Counted from the stretch's first letter, positions 42,437 to 51,517 are shown. The stretch is DNA of 64,000 nt from Bhargavaea ginsengi (GCF_900109165.1 NZ_FNZF01000001.1:673376-737375), one strand, 5' to 3'. A program made the numbers and translations. The notes: generated by a model from the letters alone, not told the origin.

Positions 42437-43121
42437 AGCTGTTCTTGTTTATGAAGTATTTCCGCTCGGGTCTTCCTACGGCCCCGTATTCCAGGTCGGC
42501 GATGGCTTCGCTTTCGGAAATGAGGTATTCCAGATAGCGGCGGGCGGTCGTGCGGGAAGCGCCGATCTGTTCGCCCATTTCTTCTGCGGTGATGCCGGCT
42601 TCCAGTTGCTGAAGGGTGTCCCTGACCTTGTCCAACGTAAGGGGATCGATTCCTTTTGGAGTTTGGACCGGAGCCGGTTGATCTGCCTCAGCAGACACAC
42701 CGAGCAGCCGGTCAAGCAGGTTCTGGTCAAAGTCCCGGACGTCGCCGAGCTGCTGCGTCTTCAACTTATATCGGGCGACCGCCTCGATAAACCGCTCCTT
42801 TTTCACCGGCTTGATGATGTAGTCGGTGACGCCTTGGTTGAGAAGCCGGCTGACGATGTCGTGCTCGACCGCTGCTGAAATGATGATGAAGTCGAGTTCA
42901 GGACGGATCATTCTCAGCTTCGGGATCAGTTCGACGCCGGTGGTGTCCGGCATAAAGACATCCAGAAGCACCAGATCGACTTCCTTTTCCTCCACCGCCT
43001 TCACCGCGTCACTGCCCGTCAGGACTTTCCCGACCACTTCCACCTCCGGTATTTCTCCCAGAAACCCTTCGTGGATGCCGGCAATCCTGAAATCATCTTC
43101 TACAATCAATACACGGATCAT
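42435..43121 (-). CDS. CitB/DctR-type response regulator
   Basis: 228 residues. The receiver domain (1-120) has the acidic pocket IVEDDF, the phospho-acceptor Asp in LVLLDVFMPDTTG (about 55) and the Lys in IIKPVKKERF. The C-terminal helix-turn-helix (about 170-215, GITAEEMGEQIGASRTTARRYLEYL) is that of the CitB/DcuR family. Activates carboxylate uptake or catabolism genes, here most likely tctC-B-A-DASS. Its ATG overlaps the kinase stop by 4 nt. Confidence 0.95.
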   Translation of the reverse strand: MIRVLIVEDDFRIAGIHEGFLGEIPEVEVVGKVLTGSDAVKAVEEKEVDLVLLDVFMPDTTGVELIPKLRMIRPELDFIIISAAVEHDIVSRLLNQGVTDYIIKPVKKERFIEAVARYKLKTQQLGDVRDFDQNLLDRLLGVSAEADQPAPVQTPKGIDPLTLDKVRDTLQQLEAGITAEEMGEQIGASRTTARRYLEYLISESEAIADLEYGAVGRPERKYFINKNS

Positions 43122-44710
43122 CCAACTCCTCCTTCCTGCTTTGGTATGAATACGGTGAACACCGCTCCGCTTCCGGGGCTGTTGTGCGCTTCGATATAGC
43201 CGCCGAGTTCGTCCACCACCTCGCGCACAAGCGGAAGGCCATACCCTCTTCCGGCTGATGCCTTCGTGGAGTATCCCCGTTCATAAAGCCGGTCCAGTTC
43301 CTCTTCAGGCAGGCCGCCTCCGCTGTCTGCGACTTCAAAGATGATTTCCTGGCCAATGTCCGTCGCAAAAAACGTAACTTCCCGGCGTTCTGCGCTCCGC
43401 ACTTCTTCCATTGCGTTGTCGAGAAGATTCCCGAGAACCGTGACAATCTGGGCGATGCCGATGTGCCCGGGGAGCGGGCCGAGGCCGCTGTTGTCATCAA
43501 TGTTTAACTGGACTTTGATCTCTGACGCCTTGCCGAGCTTGCCCATGAGGATCGCCTGCACGGTCGGGTCCTGGATCTGTGTGAACAATATCCGGTTCTG
43601 GCTGCGCGCGCTGTCGAGCTCGTCCGAGATCAGTTCAATGGCTTCAGTGTAATTCCCCAGTTGCATGAGTCCTGAGATGACATAAAGCTTGTTCGTGTAT
43701 TCATGGGTCTGGGCCCTCAGGTATTCCGAGTACTCGCGCACCTCTGAAAGCGTGTCGACAAGCTCCTTCAGCTCGGTCTTGTCCCGGAAGCTGAATACTG
43801 CGCCCGCAGGTCGGCCTTCCCGTTCGACCGGCACCGCATTTACGATCACATGACGGTCGTTGATGAGCGCTTCCTCATTCGACAGTCGGGCATCCGGCCG
43901 GAGGAAACGCTGCGCTTCCAAGTCCGGTTGCACCTCATCCAGCCGGGTGATGTCCTGCTTTTCCGAAAGCCCGAGCAGCCGCCGCGCCGAATCATTCAGC
44001 ATCGTGATCTCCCCTGCTTTATTCACCGCAATGATGCCCTCGTGTACCGAAGACAGGATCGCCGTCCGCTCGGTGTAAAGGGATGCGATTTCCGCCGGCT
44101 CCAGCCCCATCGTATCCTTCCGGATGCTGTCTGCGAGCCGGATGCCTCCGATCACGCCAACGACAATGATAAGCAGGGCAAGTGCAATGATCTTGCCAAG
44201 CCGTTCATAGATAACGGAGCGGATATCTTCTACCATGAACCCCACCGAGACAACCCCGACAATATTATCCTCATAATCCAGAATCGGCGCCTTCCCCCTG
44301 ACCGAGGGACCGAGACTGCCGACGGCCTCAGAGATGTACGACTCGCCACCGCGCAACGCACGGTCATTGTCTCCCCCGACCATCTTCTTCCCGATTTTGT
44401 CCGGATCCGGATGCGCATACCGGATACTGTCCGTGTTCCCGATGACGACATACTCCGCACCAGACAAAATCCGCACCTCTGTCGCGATCGGCTGCAGGAT
44501 CACTTCGGGATGCGCCTCATTAAACGCGTTGCGCACAGACGGCATCTTCGCCACCACCTGCGCCATCTGCAGCCCCCTCTCCCCCATCTCCTGTTCAATC
44601 CGCTGGTACTCCATAACAGAATAAAAGATGGTCAGGAGAAGCGAGACGAAAAGGATCAGGCCGGTGACCAGGCCGAGTATTTTAGTTTGCATGGAGACAT
44701 TGGGAAACAT
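43118..44710 (-). CDS. CitA/DcuS-type sensor histidine kinase
   Basis: 530 residues. TM1 (about 12-32), an extracellular Cache/PAS sensor (about 35-165, LQPIATEVRILSGAEYVVIGN), TM2 (about 172-195), a cytoplasmic PAS (about 205-320), then the kinase core with H-box QTHEYTNKLYVISGL (phospho-His), NLLDNAMEE and GGGLPEEELDRLYERGYS. This is the layout of citrate and C4-dicarboxylate sensors. The start ATG 44710 has AAGGAG. It partners the response regulator that overlaps it and probably senses the same acid that TctC binds. Confidence 0.95.
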   Translation of the reverse strand: MFPNVSMQTKILGLVTGLILFVSLLLTIFYSVMEYQRIEQEMGERGLQMAQVVAKMPSVRNAFNEAHPEVILQPIATEVRILSGAEYVVIGNTDSIRYAHPDPDKIGKKMVGGDNDRALRGGESYISEAVGSLGPSVRGKAPILDYEDNIVGVVSVGFMVEDIRSVIYERLGKIIALALLIIVVGVIGGIRLADSIRKDTMGLEPAEIASLYTERTAILSSVHEGIIAVNKAGEITMLNDSARRLLGLSEKQDITRLDEVQPDLEAQRFLRPDARLSNEEALINDRHVIVNAVPVEREGRPAGAVFSFRDKTELKELVDTLSEVREYSEYLRAQTHEYTNKLYVISGLMQLGNYTEAIELISDELDSARSQNRILFTQIQDPTVQAILMGKLGKASEIKVQLNIDDNSGLGPLPGHIGIAQIVTVLGNLLDNAMEEVRSAERREVTFFATDIGQEIIFEVADSGGGLPEEELDRLYERGYSTKASAGRGYGLPLVREVVDELGGYIEAHNSPGSGAVFTVFIPKQEGGVG

Positions 44711-44832
44711 GGGAGAGCTCCTTTGTATAGGCCAATCGGTTCAGGTCTTATTGCTTCTATCATAAAGGTTATTTAAGGTTGGATGAATAGTTGTGGGATA
44801 GTTTCTGTTTAATTCTTTAGAAAAAAGTAAAA

Positions 44833-44872
44833 AGCAGCACGCCCGAATTGCCGGACGTGCTGCTCTCTCTTT
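44833..44872. terminator. Terminator after the M20 amidohydrolase gene
   Basis: AGCAGCACG-c-CCG / CGG-a-CGTGCTGCT with loop AATTGC, flanked by A-rich and T-rich tracts on both sides. Confidence 0.88.
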
Positions 44873-44884
44873 TTTAGTCACTTC

Positions 44885-46072
44885 TCACTTTTTATATTTC
44901 AACAAAGCCTCCAGCATGATTTCCGCCGCATTTCCGATATACGCCCAATCCGAGTCTTCTTCCGGATTGTGACTGATTCCTTTGATGCTAGGGACGAAGA
45001 GCATACCGACTTCTGTGTGATGGGTAAGGGTGTTGGCGTCATGATTGGCGCCACTGACCAGTTCCATCACGGGAAGATTAAGCTCACTTGCCGCTTCTTT
45101 AAGAACTCCTCTGACACTCTCCGAAAGCTTGCTCGCCTTTTTCTTTACGCCCGGAATGATTTTCACATGATAATTTGCCCTTACCCATTCCAGAATTTCT
45201 TTTTCGAACGAATCAATGCTTTCCTGATTTCCCGATCGGACTTCGAATGTGAGTTCCACTTCGCCCGGGATGACGGTAGCGAGATTGGGCATCACATTCA
45301 GTTGTCCGACGGTAGCGACAGTCCCATCAGTGTACTTCTTCACCGCTTGATGGATATGAAGGACAATTTCACTGGCATGGACGAGTGCATCATCCCGTGA
45401 GTTCATCGGCATCGTTCCTGAATGGCCCGGGGTGCCCAGCACTTTGATATGTGACCTGGAGATTCCTGCGATATTAGTGACGATTCCCGTCTTATTGTCA
45501 TTCTCTTCAAGGACAGTACCCTGCTCGATATGAAGCTCAAGGAATGCCTTGTACTCGGGCAAGGTTCCGACTGCACGCCGGATCTCTTCTTTTGTCACAC
45601 CGAGAGACTCCAACAAGGAATCATCAAACTCATCGGGGTCCACCTGGCCGGTCACGACGCGGCTGCCGAATGTGCCGCCCAGAGGATTTCCTTCCTCTCC
45701 TTTAAAGATAACAAGTTCAAAAGCTACTTCCGCATTGTCCATCTGATCTCTCAGTACCCGGATGCACTCAAGTCCTACAAAGACGCCCAGCGCTCCGTCG
45801 AAAAGACCCCCGTTTTTCACGGTATCCACATGGGATCCGAAGGCGATCACCGGGGCATTATCGGGTCCAATTGTTCCATACAAGTTTCCTATGCTGTCTG
45901 TTCTCACTCTGGCGCCATAGGTCTCCAATTCCTGCGCAACCCACTCAATGACCTGGTCCTCTTCTTTTGAGAAAGCGAGTCGTGTGTATCCTTTTTCACC
46001 GCTATTATATCGATTCGCAACTGTTTCCAATTGGTGTTTGATCCGCTCAACGTCAAGTTTCACTTTAGACAA
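44885..46072 (-). CDS. M20 amidohydrolase of the N-carbamoyl-L-amino acid hydrolase/allantoate family
   Basis: 395 residues from TTG 46072, which has GGGGGGAG 5 nt upstream; ATG 46108 is an in-frame alternative 15 nt from AGGAGGTG. Metal ligands are GSHVDTVKNGG (His, Asp), FKGEEGNPLGGTF (Glu pair) and LELHIEQGTVLE (His). Substrate-site SGANHDANTLTHHTEVGMLFV matches the Zn-dependent hydantoinase/carbamoylase branch, including allantoate amidohydrolase and beta-ureidopropionase. It hydrolyses an N-carbamoyl or ureido amide. It is bounded by terminators on both sides, so it is monocistronic, and no permease adjoins. Confidence 0.9.
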   Translation of the reverse strand: MSKVKLDVERIKHQLETVANRYNSGEKGYTRLAFSKEEDQVIEWVAQELETYGARVRTDSIGNLYGTIGPDNAPVIAFGSHVDTVKNGGLFDGALGVFVGLECIRVLRDQMDNAEVAFELVIFKGEEGNPLGGTFGSRVVTGQVDPDEFDDSLLESLGVTKEEIRRAVGTLPEYKAFLELHIEQGTVLEENDNKTGIVTNIAGISRSHIKVLGTPGHSGTMPMNSRDDALVHASEIVLHIHQAVKKYTDGTVATVGQLNVMPNLATVIPGEVELTFEVRSGNQESIDSFEKEILEWVRANYHVKIIPGVKKKASKLSESVRGVLKEAASELNLPVMELVSGANHDANTLTHHTEVGMLFVPSIKGISHNPEEDSDWAYIGNAAEIMLEALLKYKK

Positions 46073-46155
46073 GTTGCTCCCCCCATCAGTTGATTCGTCC
46101 GCAACCATTCTTTAAACGTGGCACACCTCCTGTGATAAAGCAATATGTCCTACAC

Positions 46156-46190
46156 AAAAAAAGCAGACAGAGAAAAGGCCTCTGTCTACT
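46156..46190 (-). terminator. Terminator of the kdgT-kinase-pdxA2 operon
   Basis: On the minus strand AGTAGACAGAG / CTCTGTCTGCT with loop GCCTTTT, followed by TTTTTTTG, 11 bp after the pdxA2 stop. Confidence 0.9.
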
Positions 46191-46200
46191 AAGGCTCAGA

Positions 46201-47208
46201 TTATGATTTTGGCGCCAAATCAACCGCTTGGCGAATCGCTTCCATCAGGCTTTTCTCATCGGCAATACCGGTGCCTGCAATATCGAAAGCTGTTCCGTGA
46301 TCGACGCTCGTCCGGACAATCGGCAGACCGACTGTGATATTGACGCCTGCATCCAGTCCGAGGACTTTCACCGGACCATGCCCCTGGTCGTGGTACATGG
46401 CGACGACGATGTCAAAGTCGCCCCGGACCGCCCGGAAGAAGAGCGTGTCTGCCGGAAGGGGGCCGACCACATCGATGCCTTCTTCCTGAGCGCGTTCAAC
46501 ACCAGGAATGACTTTCTCTTCTTCGCCGTAGCCGAAGAGCCCGTTTTCTCCGGCGTGCGGGTTAATTCCGCAGACGGCGATTTTCGGGTTTTCCAGTCCC
46601 GACCGCCGGAGGGTTTCGTGCGCCAATTGGATCACCCGGTACACCCGCTCCGGGTTGATCATCTTAATGGCATCCACAATGCCGACGTGTGTAGTGACGT
46701 GGATGACGCGGAGATTCGGGGCAGACAGCATCATGGAGTATTCCTCAGTTCCGGTCAGGTCTGCAAGAATTTCAGTGTGGCCCGGGTACAGATGGCCGCC
46801 TTTTTGAAGGGCTTCCTTGTTGAGCGGTGCCGTACATATAGCAGAGATCTTCCCGTCCATGGCAAGCCGGATCGCCGTGGCCAGGTATTCAAACGCTGCA
46901 TGGCCCGCTTCCGGTGAGACTTTCCCTACCGGGAGGTCTGCCGGCAGGAGATCCAGGTCGAGGCAGTAGACCGTTCCGCTATCTTCAGCCAAATCCGTCA
47001 GCTCGTCCTCTGTGATGGCCCGAACAGGAACTTCGCTCCCAACAAACGTTTTTGCGCGCTCCAGCATACTCATGTCACCGATGATGACCGGCCGGCAGAT
47101 GTCATGCATCTCCGAGTGCTGAAGGCTTTTCAAGATGATTTCCGGACCTACTCCGGCTGCATCTCCCATTGTGATTCCGATGATCGGTTTTGAATTCACT
47201 TTATTCAT
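46201..47208 (-). CDS. pdxA2: PdxA2-type 4-phospho-acid-sugar dehydrogenase
   Basis: 335 residues of the PdxA family (GITMGDAAGVGPEIILK; VTTHVGIVDAI; ICGINPHAGENGLFG-like block; MYHDQGHGPVKVLGLDAG with the metal His). PdxA proper works in vitamin B6 synthesis. The neighbour DUF1537 kinase and KdgT permease instead indicate the PdxA2 branch, which oxidises and decarboxylates D-threonate or D-erythronate 4-phosphate to dihydroxyacetone phosphate. The ATG 47208 overlaps the kinase gene by 8 nt; GTG 47199 has better ribosome-site spacing. Confidence 0.87.
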   Translation of the reverse strand: MNKVNSKPIIGITMGDAAGVGPEIILKSLQHSEMHDICRPVIIGDMSMLERAKTFVGSEVPVRAITEDELTDLAEDSGTVYCLDLDLLPADLPVGKVSPEAGHAAFEYLATAIRLAMDGKISAICTAPLNKEALQKGGHLYPGHTEILADLTGTEEYSMMLSAPNLRVIHVTTHVGIVDAIKMINPERVYRVIQLAHETLRRSGLENPKIAVCGINPHAGENGLFGYGEEEKVIPGVERAQEEGIDVVGPLPADTLFFRAVRGDFDIVVAMYHDQGHGPVKVLGLDAGVNITVGLPIVRTSVDHGTAFDIAGTGIADEKSLMEAIRQAVDLAPKS

Positions 47209-48472
47209 CCTTTCCTGTTACCAAGCGAAGGGCACACGCAAGTGACGACGGGTTGCCGAATCCGCCGGCTTTTGTAACAGCCCAGTATTCACTGTCCGCT
47301 CCATACAATCGCCCGAACGGCAGTCCCGGTTCGACTTCATCAAGAAGCTGCATCCGATCTAGCCCCAGCTGACTGCACACGGTTTTCGCCGTGTCTCCGC
47401 CGGTCAGGATCAGCGCATCAACTTCCGGGTATTTCCGGATCAGTTCTTCTGCCGTCCGGCCCAGGCCTTCTGCTATTCTTTCCCCAATTTGTTGCTTGTC
47501 CAACCCGAGCGCCTGTCCTGCCTTCAAGGCAGACTCACGCTTGTCTTCACCCGATCCGACGAACAGCGCCAAATGCTTGTCCGAGGGACAGTACATATCT
47601 GCCTTCATGACGTCTCCCCGGACAAATGCCGCGGGATCCGCTTCGATCATATGGACATCCGGCTGCAGCCGCAATGCCTCCAGCTGACGGCGGGTCGCAT
47701 CGGAAAGGCTTCCCGATACGACAAGCACTTTTTCCGCAGCCGGTTTTTTTGCAGCCTGCTGTTGATCAGTTGTCAGCTTTAGTGCGTCCGGCAACTGTTC
47801 GGCCAGCCCGCCTGAACCTGCCCAGACTATCGTAGACTCCAGCTTACCGAATCCTTCCGCAATGGCCCTCAGATCCTCATCGGTTTCGGCATCGCAAACA
47901 ATCCAGTTCTGCCCTTTGCAGGCAGCCTCTTCTGCAAAACCTGCGATGCGCTGTGGTCCCTGTCTCACCTGATCCATCGGTAATAGCGTGATCCGGCCTC
48001 CAGCCGCCTTTTCGAACAGTGACGGCAGATACCCTTCCGTGACTGGTGTCTTCGGATCTTTGGCAAATTCCGTTTCGGTGATGAGCTGACCGTTCACATA
48101 ATGGTTACCGTCCCGCGTGATCCTGTTTAGTTTCGGAAACGCGGGGGCGATGACCATCATGTCCGGTTTGCAGACGGCTTCCATGGCGGCCAATTCTTCG
48201 GGCACATTCCCTCTCATTGTAGAGTCCAGCTTTTTATAGAAATGTATGACGCCCATCTTCTTCAACAGACGGGCAGCCTGGCTGACTTTTTCAGAGGCAA
48301 CCTCGGGAGCAGCAGAGCGGCTGTCGGTATCCAAGATCACGGCATCGGCAAGAGTCTCCCCCGCTTCTTCCTTTAGGAGGACCGTTGAGCTCAGGCCTTT
48401 TTTGGCCAACTGCACACCGCTGTCATTCGCGCCGGTCAGATCATCTGCAATGATTCCAAATTTGTTCCTCAA
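47201..48472 (-). CDS. Four-carbon acid sugar kinase (DUF1537)
   Basis: About 423 residues. TTG 48472 gives ideal spacing to AAGGAG; GTG 48481 overlaps it. The N-terminal substrate domain has FGIIADDLTGANDSGVQLA and KKLDSTMRGNVPEEL. The C-terminal nucleotide domain has VVSGSLSDATRRQ and LILTGGDTAKTVC. Members phosphorylate D-threonate, D-erythronate or L-threonate at C4. Between KdgT and PdxA2 this is the kinase of a tetronate pathway; which stereoisomer is not readable. Confidence 0.92.
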   Translation of the reverse strand: MRNKFGIIADDLTGANDSGVQLAKKGLSSTVLLKEEAGETLADAVILDTDSRSAAPEVASEKVSQAARLLKKMGVIHFYKKLDSTMRGNVPEELAAMEAVCKPDMMVIAPAFPKLNRITRDGNHYVNGQLITETEFAKDPKTPVTEGYLPSLFEKAAGGRITLLPMDQVRQGPQRIAGFAEEAACKGQNWIVCDAETDEDLRAIAEGFGKLESTIVWAGSGGLAEQLPDALKLTTDQQQAAKKPAAEKVLVVSGSLSDATRRQLEALRLQPDVHMIEADPAAFVRGDVMKADMYCPSDKHLALFVGSGEDKRESALKAGQALGLDKQQIGERIAEGLGRTAEELIRKYPEVDALILTGGDTAKTVCSQLGLDRMQLLDEVEPGLPFGRLYGADSEYWAVTKAGGFGNPSSLACALRLVTGKDE

Positions 48473-48484
48473 CAATGACACTCC

Positions 48485-49477
48485 TTATCCTCCCGCTTTG
48501 ACGAGGTCTCCCTCTTCAATGCGATAGCCTTTCTTCTCCAATCGTTTGACGAGGAAGCCCATGTAAAGCGGCAAGAGAATAGCCGTCGTCACCACGGAGG
48601 CGGCAACCTGTACCGTAGCCAGTTCCACAAACGGGGCAAAGCTGGCATTGGCAGCGGCAATTGCCGCCGGTGTGGCAACCGCATTTCCTGCGGTGGATCC
48701 TTCCGCCGCACCCACAAGCGGGTTCCACTTGAACGCTTTAAAGATGAGATAACCGGCAGTTCCTGTGACGAACACCGTCAGCAGGCCAAGAATAATCCCT
48801 GTCAGGCCGCCTTCAATGATGGCTTTAAAGTCGATTCCCATACCGAGCGCAAAGGCAAAGAACGGAATCAGCATCGAGCTTCCCTTATCCAGGAACACCC
48901 GCATTTCTTCATCCAGGTTACCGAGGATCATCCCGATCAGGATCGGCAGCAGAACAGCCACGAACGACACGAACGAGAACATCCCGTCAACAAAGCCCAT
49001 CGTTCCGAAGATCGCCAGTGCGACCATTGTGAAAAACGGTCCATCATTCAGTGCGAGCAGCGAATAGGCCGCCCGGTCTTCTTTGTTTCCGTACTGTCCG
49101 ACCAGCGCCATATACAGCCCGCCGTTGCTGTTGGTCATGGCAGCAATGATGGCAATCGGTGCAAGTCCGAGCCAGAGTCCGTTTGAATCCGCAAGCATGT
49201 AAGCAAGGAGACCGACCGCCGCTCCGACTACCCATTTTGTTGCAAGCAGCGTCGCACCTTTACCGACGGAAACCCCAAAAGAACGCAAGTTAATCTGTGC
49301 ACCGGTACAGAACAGGAACAGTGCGATCAAAGTGGAGGCGCCGTCTACAAACAATGCCTCTGTAAAGTTCCCGATCCTGAGCAGATCCGGAGCCAATGTG
49401 TTGATCGTTGCCGCGAGCAGGAGCGGTACAACCATCATTCCGCCCGGAATCCGGTCCAGCGTTGCCTTGATCCTCAT
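48485..49477 (-). CDS. kdgT: 2-keto-3-deoxygluconate permease family transporter (KdgT)
   Basis: 330 residues from ATG 49477 (MRIKATLDRIPGGMMVVPLLL), 8 nt after AAGGGGG. It has about 10 hydrophobic helices with the KdgT-type blocks GAQINLRSFGVSVGKGATLL and PLVGAAEGSTAGNAVATPAAIA. KdgT members are proton-coupled importers of sugar acids. With the kinase and PdxA2 downstream (4-bp and overlapping junctions), import of a four-carbon acid sugar is the likely task. Confidence 0.92.
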   Translation of the reverse strand: MRIKATLDRIPGGMMVVPLLLAATINTLAPDLLRIGNFTEALFVDGASTLIALFLFCTGAQINLRSFGVSVGKGATLLATKWVVGAAVGLLAYMLADSNGLWLGLAPIAIIAAMTNSNGGLYMALVGQYGNKEDRAAYSLLALNDGPFFTMVALAIFGTMGFVDGMFSFVSFVAVLLPILIGMILGNLDEEMRVFLDKGSSMLIPFFAFALGMGIDFKAIIEGGLTGIILGLLTVFVTGTAGYLIFKAFKWNPLVGAAEGSTAGNAVATPAAIAAANASFAPFVELATVQVAASVVTTAILLPLYMGFLVKRLEKKGYRIEEGDLVKAGG

Positions 49478-49514
49478 TTCTTTTCCCCCTTTTATATCCT
49501 CAATCCACAATAGC

Positions 49515-49615
49515 TTGCAATCGTTTGCAAAATCATCTTAGATAATCATAGTGCAAATTGCAACGAAAAATTCATAGTTAATTATAATTTTATTTAAATG
49601 GTTGCAATAAGCAAC
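49515..49615. promoter_or_regulatory. TTGCAA-rich regulatory region between kdgT and its regulator
   Basis: Four TTGCAA hexamers at 49515, 49525, 49558 and 49602. The first two form TGCAATCGTTTGCA, which also fits cre at 12 of 14 positions. The last lies in GTTGC-N5-GCAAC (49601-49615), a perfect inverted repeat. It is the 167-bp region between kdgT and the terminator of the regulator gene. Candidate operators for the PrpR-like protein and CcpA. Confidence 0.5.
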
Positions 49616-49624
49616 ACTCATCAT

Positions 49625-49661
49625 TAAAAAAAAGCTGAAACTCTTTAGAGTCTCAGCTTTC
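49625..49661 (-). terminator. Terminator of the PrpR-like regulator gene
   Basis: AAAGCTGAgACTC / GAGTtTCAGCTTT with the TAA stop codon in the 4-base loop, followed on the minus strand by nine T. The last codons form the stem. Confidence 0.9.
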
Positions 49662-51315
49662 TCCATAGCGTGGTCCGGTTAATTCCCAGACGCTTTGCCG
49701 CTTTTGTTTGGTTTCCTTCTTCTTCCCGGAGCACCTGCTCGATGATGTTCCGTTCGATCTCTTCAAGAGTACCGGCCATTACGTTCGCGGGAGGGATGTT
49801 TTGAGACTCCGATTGCGGACTGATCCAACTCTCCACACCTGCCGAACTCAGCACCGCGCCCTCTGCCTGGCGGACAGCCTTCTGGATCACATCGGTCAGT
49901 TCAATTCCGTTGCCCGGCCACGGATAAGAAGCAAGCCGCTCTGCAGCGTCCTCCCCAATCCGGACAACCGGCGACCCTTCATCCTGATGGATTCTGGACA
50001 CATGCCATGCCGCCAGCGCACGAATGTCCTCCTTCCTTTCCCTCAGAGGCGGGAGGTTGAGGCAGACCGCTCCGCCATACACACTGCGGAATCGGAAACC
50101 AGGTCCGGCAGCCAGGATAACGGTCAGTCCGCTCCCCAGCCATTCATCGGCCCTTCCCGCCAATAGGGCATGTTCTTCGGCAGTCAATGTTTCCAGCCCG
50201 GTCAGATAAACCGTTCGGATGTCCCGGTCCAAATGATGTGGAATGACCGCTTCCCCTGCCGGTACTGTCATCAGCAACCCTTCTCCCTGTTGACGGAGGT
50301 GATGAATATGAGCAGCCAAAGCCGACCTTCCTGTTCCGCGCTCTCCATGAAGCAGCCAAAGGCCTTTCCCGATTTGCTCATCAATTTCTGCCATCACTTG
50401 TTGCATGGCAATACTTTCTGCAACAATCACCGGAGGATGAGCCACAATCCGATAGTCTGCCTGTGTCGGGTTCGGATTGAGCCTCTCAAACAATAAGAGC
50501 GTTCCGCTCCCCACTTGACTTTGTATCGGTTTTGATGTGACTTTCATGTGTCCAGACTCTGTTTCTGTCATCCGGACAGTTTTTGAGGATGTCCATGTTC
50601 CAAAGGGATGGCCCTCCCCAAAAGCGGAATCCGGCACCTGTCCTACTGACCAGATCTGCTTGCCCTTCTCATCCAGAAGGACGACTCCATCGGCCTGGTC
50701 GGCTAACGCCGACTGAAGCATCGCCAACTCCCGCTTCATTCCGGAAAGGAGCCCATGAACATTTTTCGCCCGCTCATAAGCATCCATAATGGATTCCGCA
50801 CCAGACTGGATCAGGATACTTTCCAGTCCCAAAGTTGTGGATGTGTTGACCGTCACCACATCCCCCATGACAAGACGGGTCCCTTGTTCTTTCAGCCGGC
50901 TGATCAGTTCGGCCACTTCCGATTCATGCTCCAGCGTATGGACCTCAATATCTAGGCCAAGAAGATCCACGATTATCCGCGCCCCTCCTGTAATACTAGA
51001 GAAGCCGACAATCGCCTTCTTGCCCGGATAGCCTTCCGCCACGGTCACCGCCCGCAGCACATCATAACCGGAAATATGAATATCAATCACTGGAATCGAA
51101 GTCTGGGACTTCAGCAGTTTCGCTGTTCCCCCGCGGCTCACAATGACATCCGCACCTGCCACTTCCGCTTCCTTAAGTGCTGATAGGGCATCCCCAAGGT
51201 TCCCTTCCCGGATCTCCACATTCATTTCCGGCATGCTATTTAAATGACTTTGTATCACAGTTTTCATTGCAGGATACGGTGTGATCCAATAACTTTTTAT
51301 ATTCATTCTCCTCAC
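49645..51315 (-). CDS. PrpR_N-type regulator with a degenerate AAA+ domain
   Basis: 556 residues. An N-terminal PrpR_N sensor domain (about 5-190: VIVSRGGTAKLLK, IDIHISGYDVLRAV, FSSITGGARIIVDLL), a short PAS-like linker (205-280), an AAA+ region (295-500) and a Fis-type helix-turn-helix (about 520-555, NQTKAAKRLGINRTTLWRKL). The AAA+ part is eroded: Walker A is GERGTGRS (324-331, Arg for Lys), Walker B lacks its Asp (VYLTGLE), and the GAFTGA loop is missing. So it probably cannot drive sigma-54 polymerase and acts as a conventional regulator. It lies upstream of kdgT on the same strand and presumably controls it. ATG 51315 or ATG 51306. Confidence 0.85.
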   Translation of the reverse strand: MRRMNIKSYWITPYPAMKTVIQSHLNSMPEMNVEIREGNLGDALSALKEAEVAGADVIVSRGGTAKLLKSQTSIPVIDIHISGYDVLRAVTVAEGYPGKKAIVGFSSITGGARIIVDLLGLDIEVHTLEHESEVAELISRLKEQGTRLVMGDVVTVNTSTTLGLESILIQSGAESIMDAYERAKNVHGLLSGMKRELAMLQSALADQADGVVLLDEKGKQIWSVGQVPDSAFGEGHPFGTWTSSKTVRMTETESGHMKVTSKPIQSQVGSGTLLLFERLNPNPTQADYRIVAHPPVIVAESIAMQQVMAEIDEQIGKGLWLLHGERGTGRSALAAHIHHLRQQGEGLLMTVPAGEAVIPHHLDRDIRTVYLTGLETLTAEEHALLAGRADEWLGSGLTVILAAGPGFRFRSVYGGAVCLNLPPLRERKEDIRALAAWHVSRIHQDEGSPVVRIGEDAAERLASYPWPGNGIELTDVIQKAVRQAEGAVLSSAGVESWISPQSESQNIPPANVMAGTLEEIERNIIEQVLREEEGNQTKAAKRLGINRTTLWRKLRL

Positions 51316-51482
51316 CCGCTTTTATCGTACCATGTTGAGTGGGGATGCGCTCTTTGGGTCTCATCGAGGCTCCCCCCTCCCGCCGAATCACGTTTCTGCT
51401 TGCTGACTTTTTTAGTCATTCAAATGTGTTAACTAGCATGTATTCATAACTTCATCACTGAAAATCCATTTTTCAAAATTCA

Positions 51483-51511
51483 TTGACATCAAGTTTCGAC
51501 ATTGTTAGTAT
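51483..51511 (+). promoter_or_regulatory. SigA promoter of the mvaA operon
   Basis: TTGACA (51483-51488), 17-bp spacer, TAGTAT (51506-51511). Predicted start near 51518. Confidence 0.75.
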
Positions 51512-51517
51512 TCTTCA

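Noticed and set aside
46162-46190. AGACAGAG/CTCTGTCT resembling the TetR operator half-sites
   Set aside because: It is the stem of an intrinsic terminator with a T run right after the pdxA2 stop; spacing differs from the operators.
49645-51315. PrpR-like protein as a second sigma-54 activator
   Set aside because: GAFTGA is absent and both Walker motifs are damaged; no -24/-12 promoter precedes kdgT.
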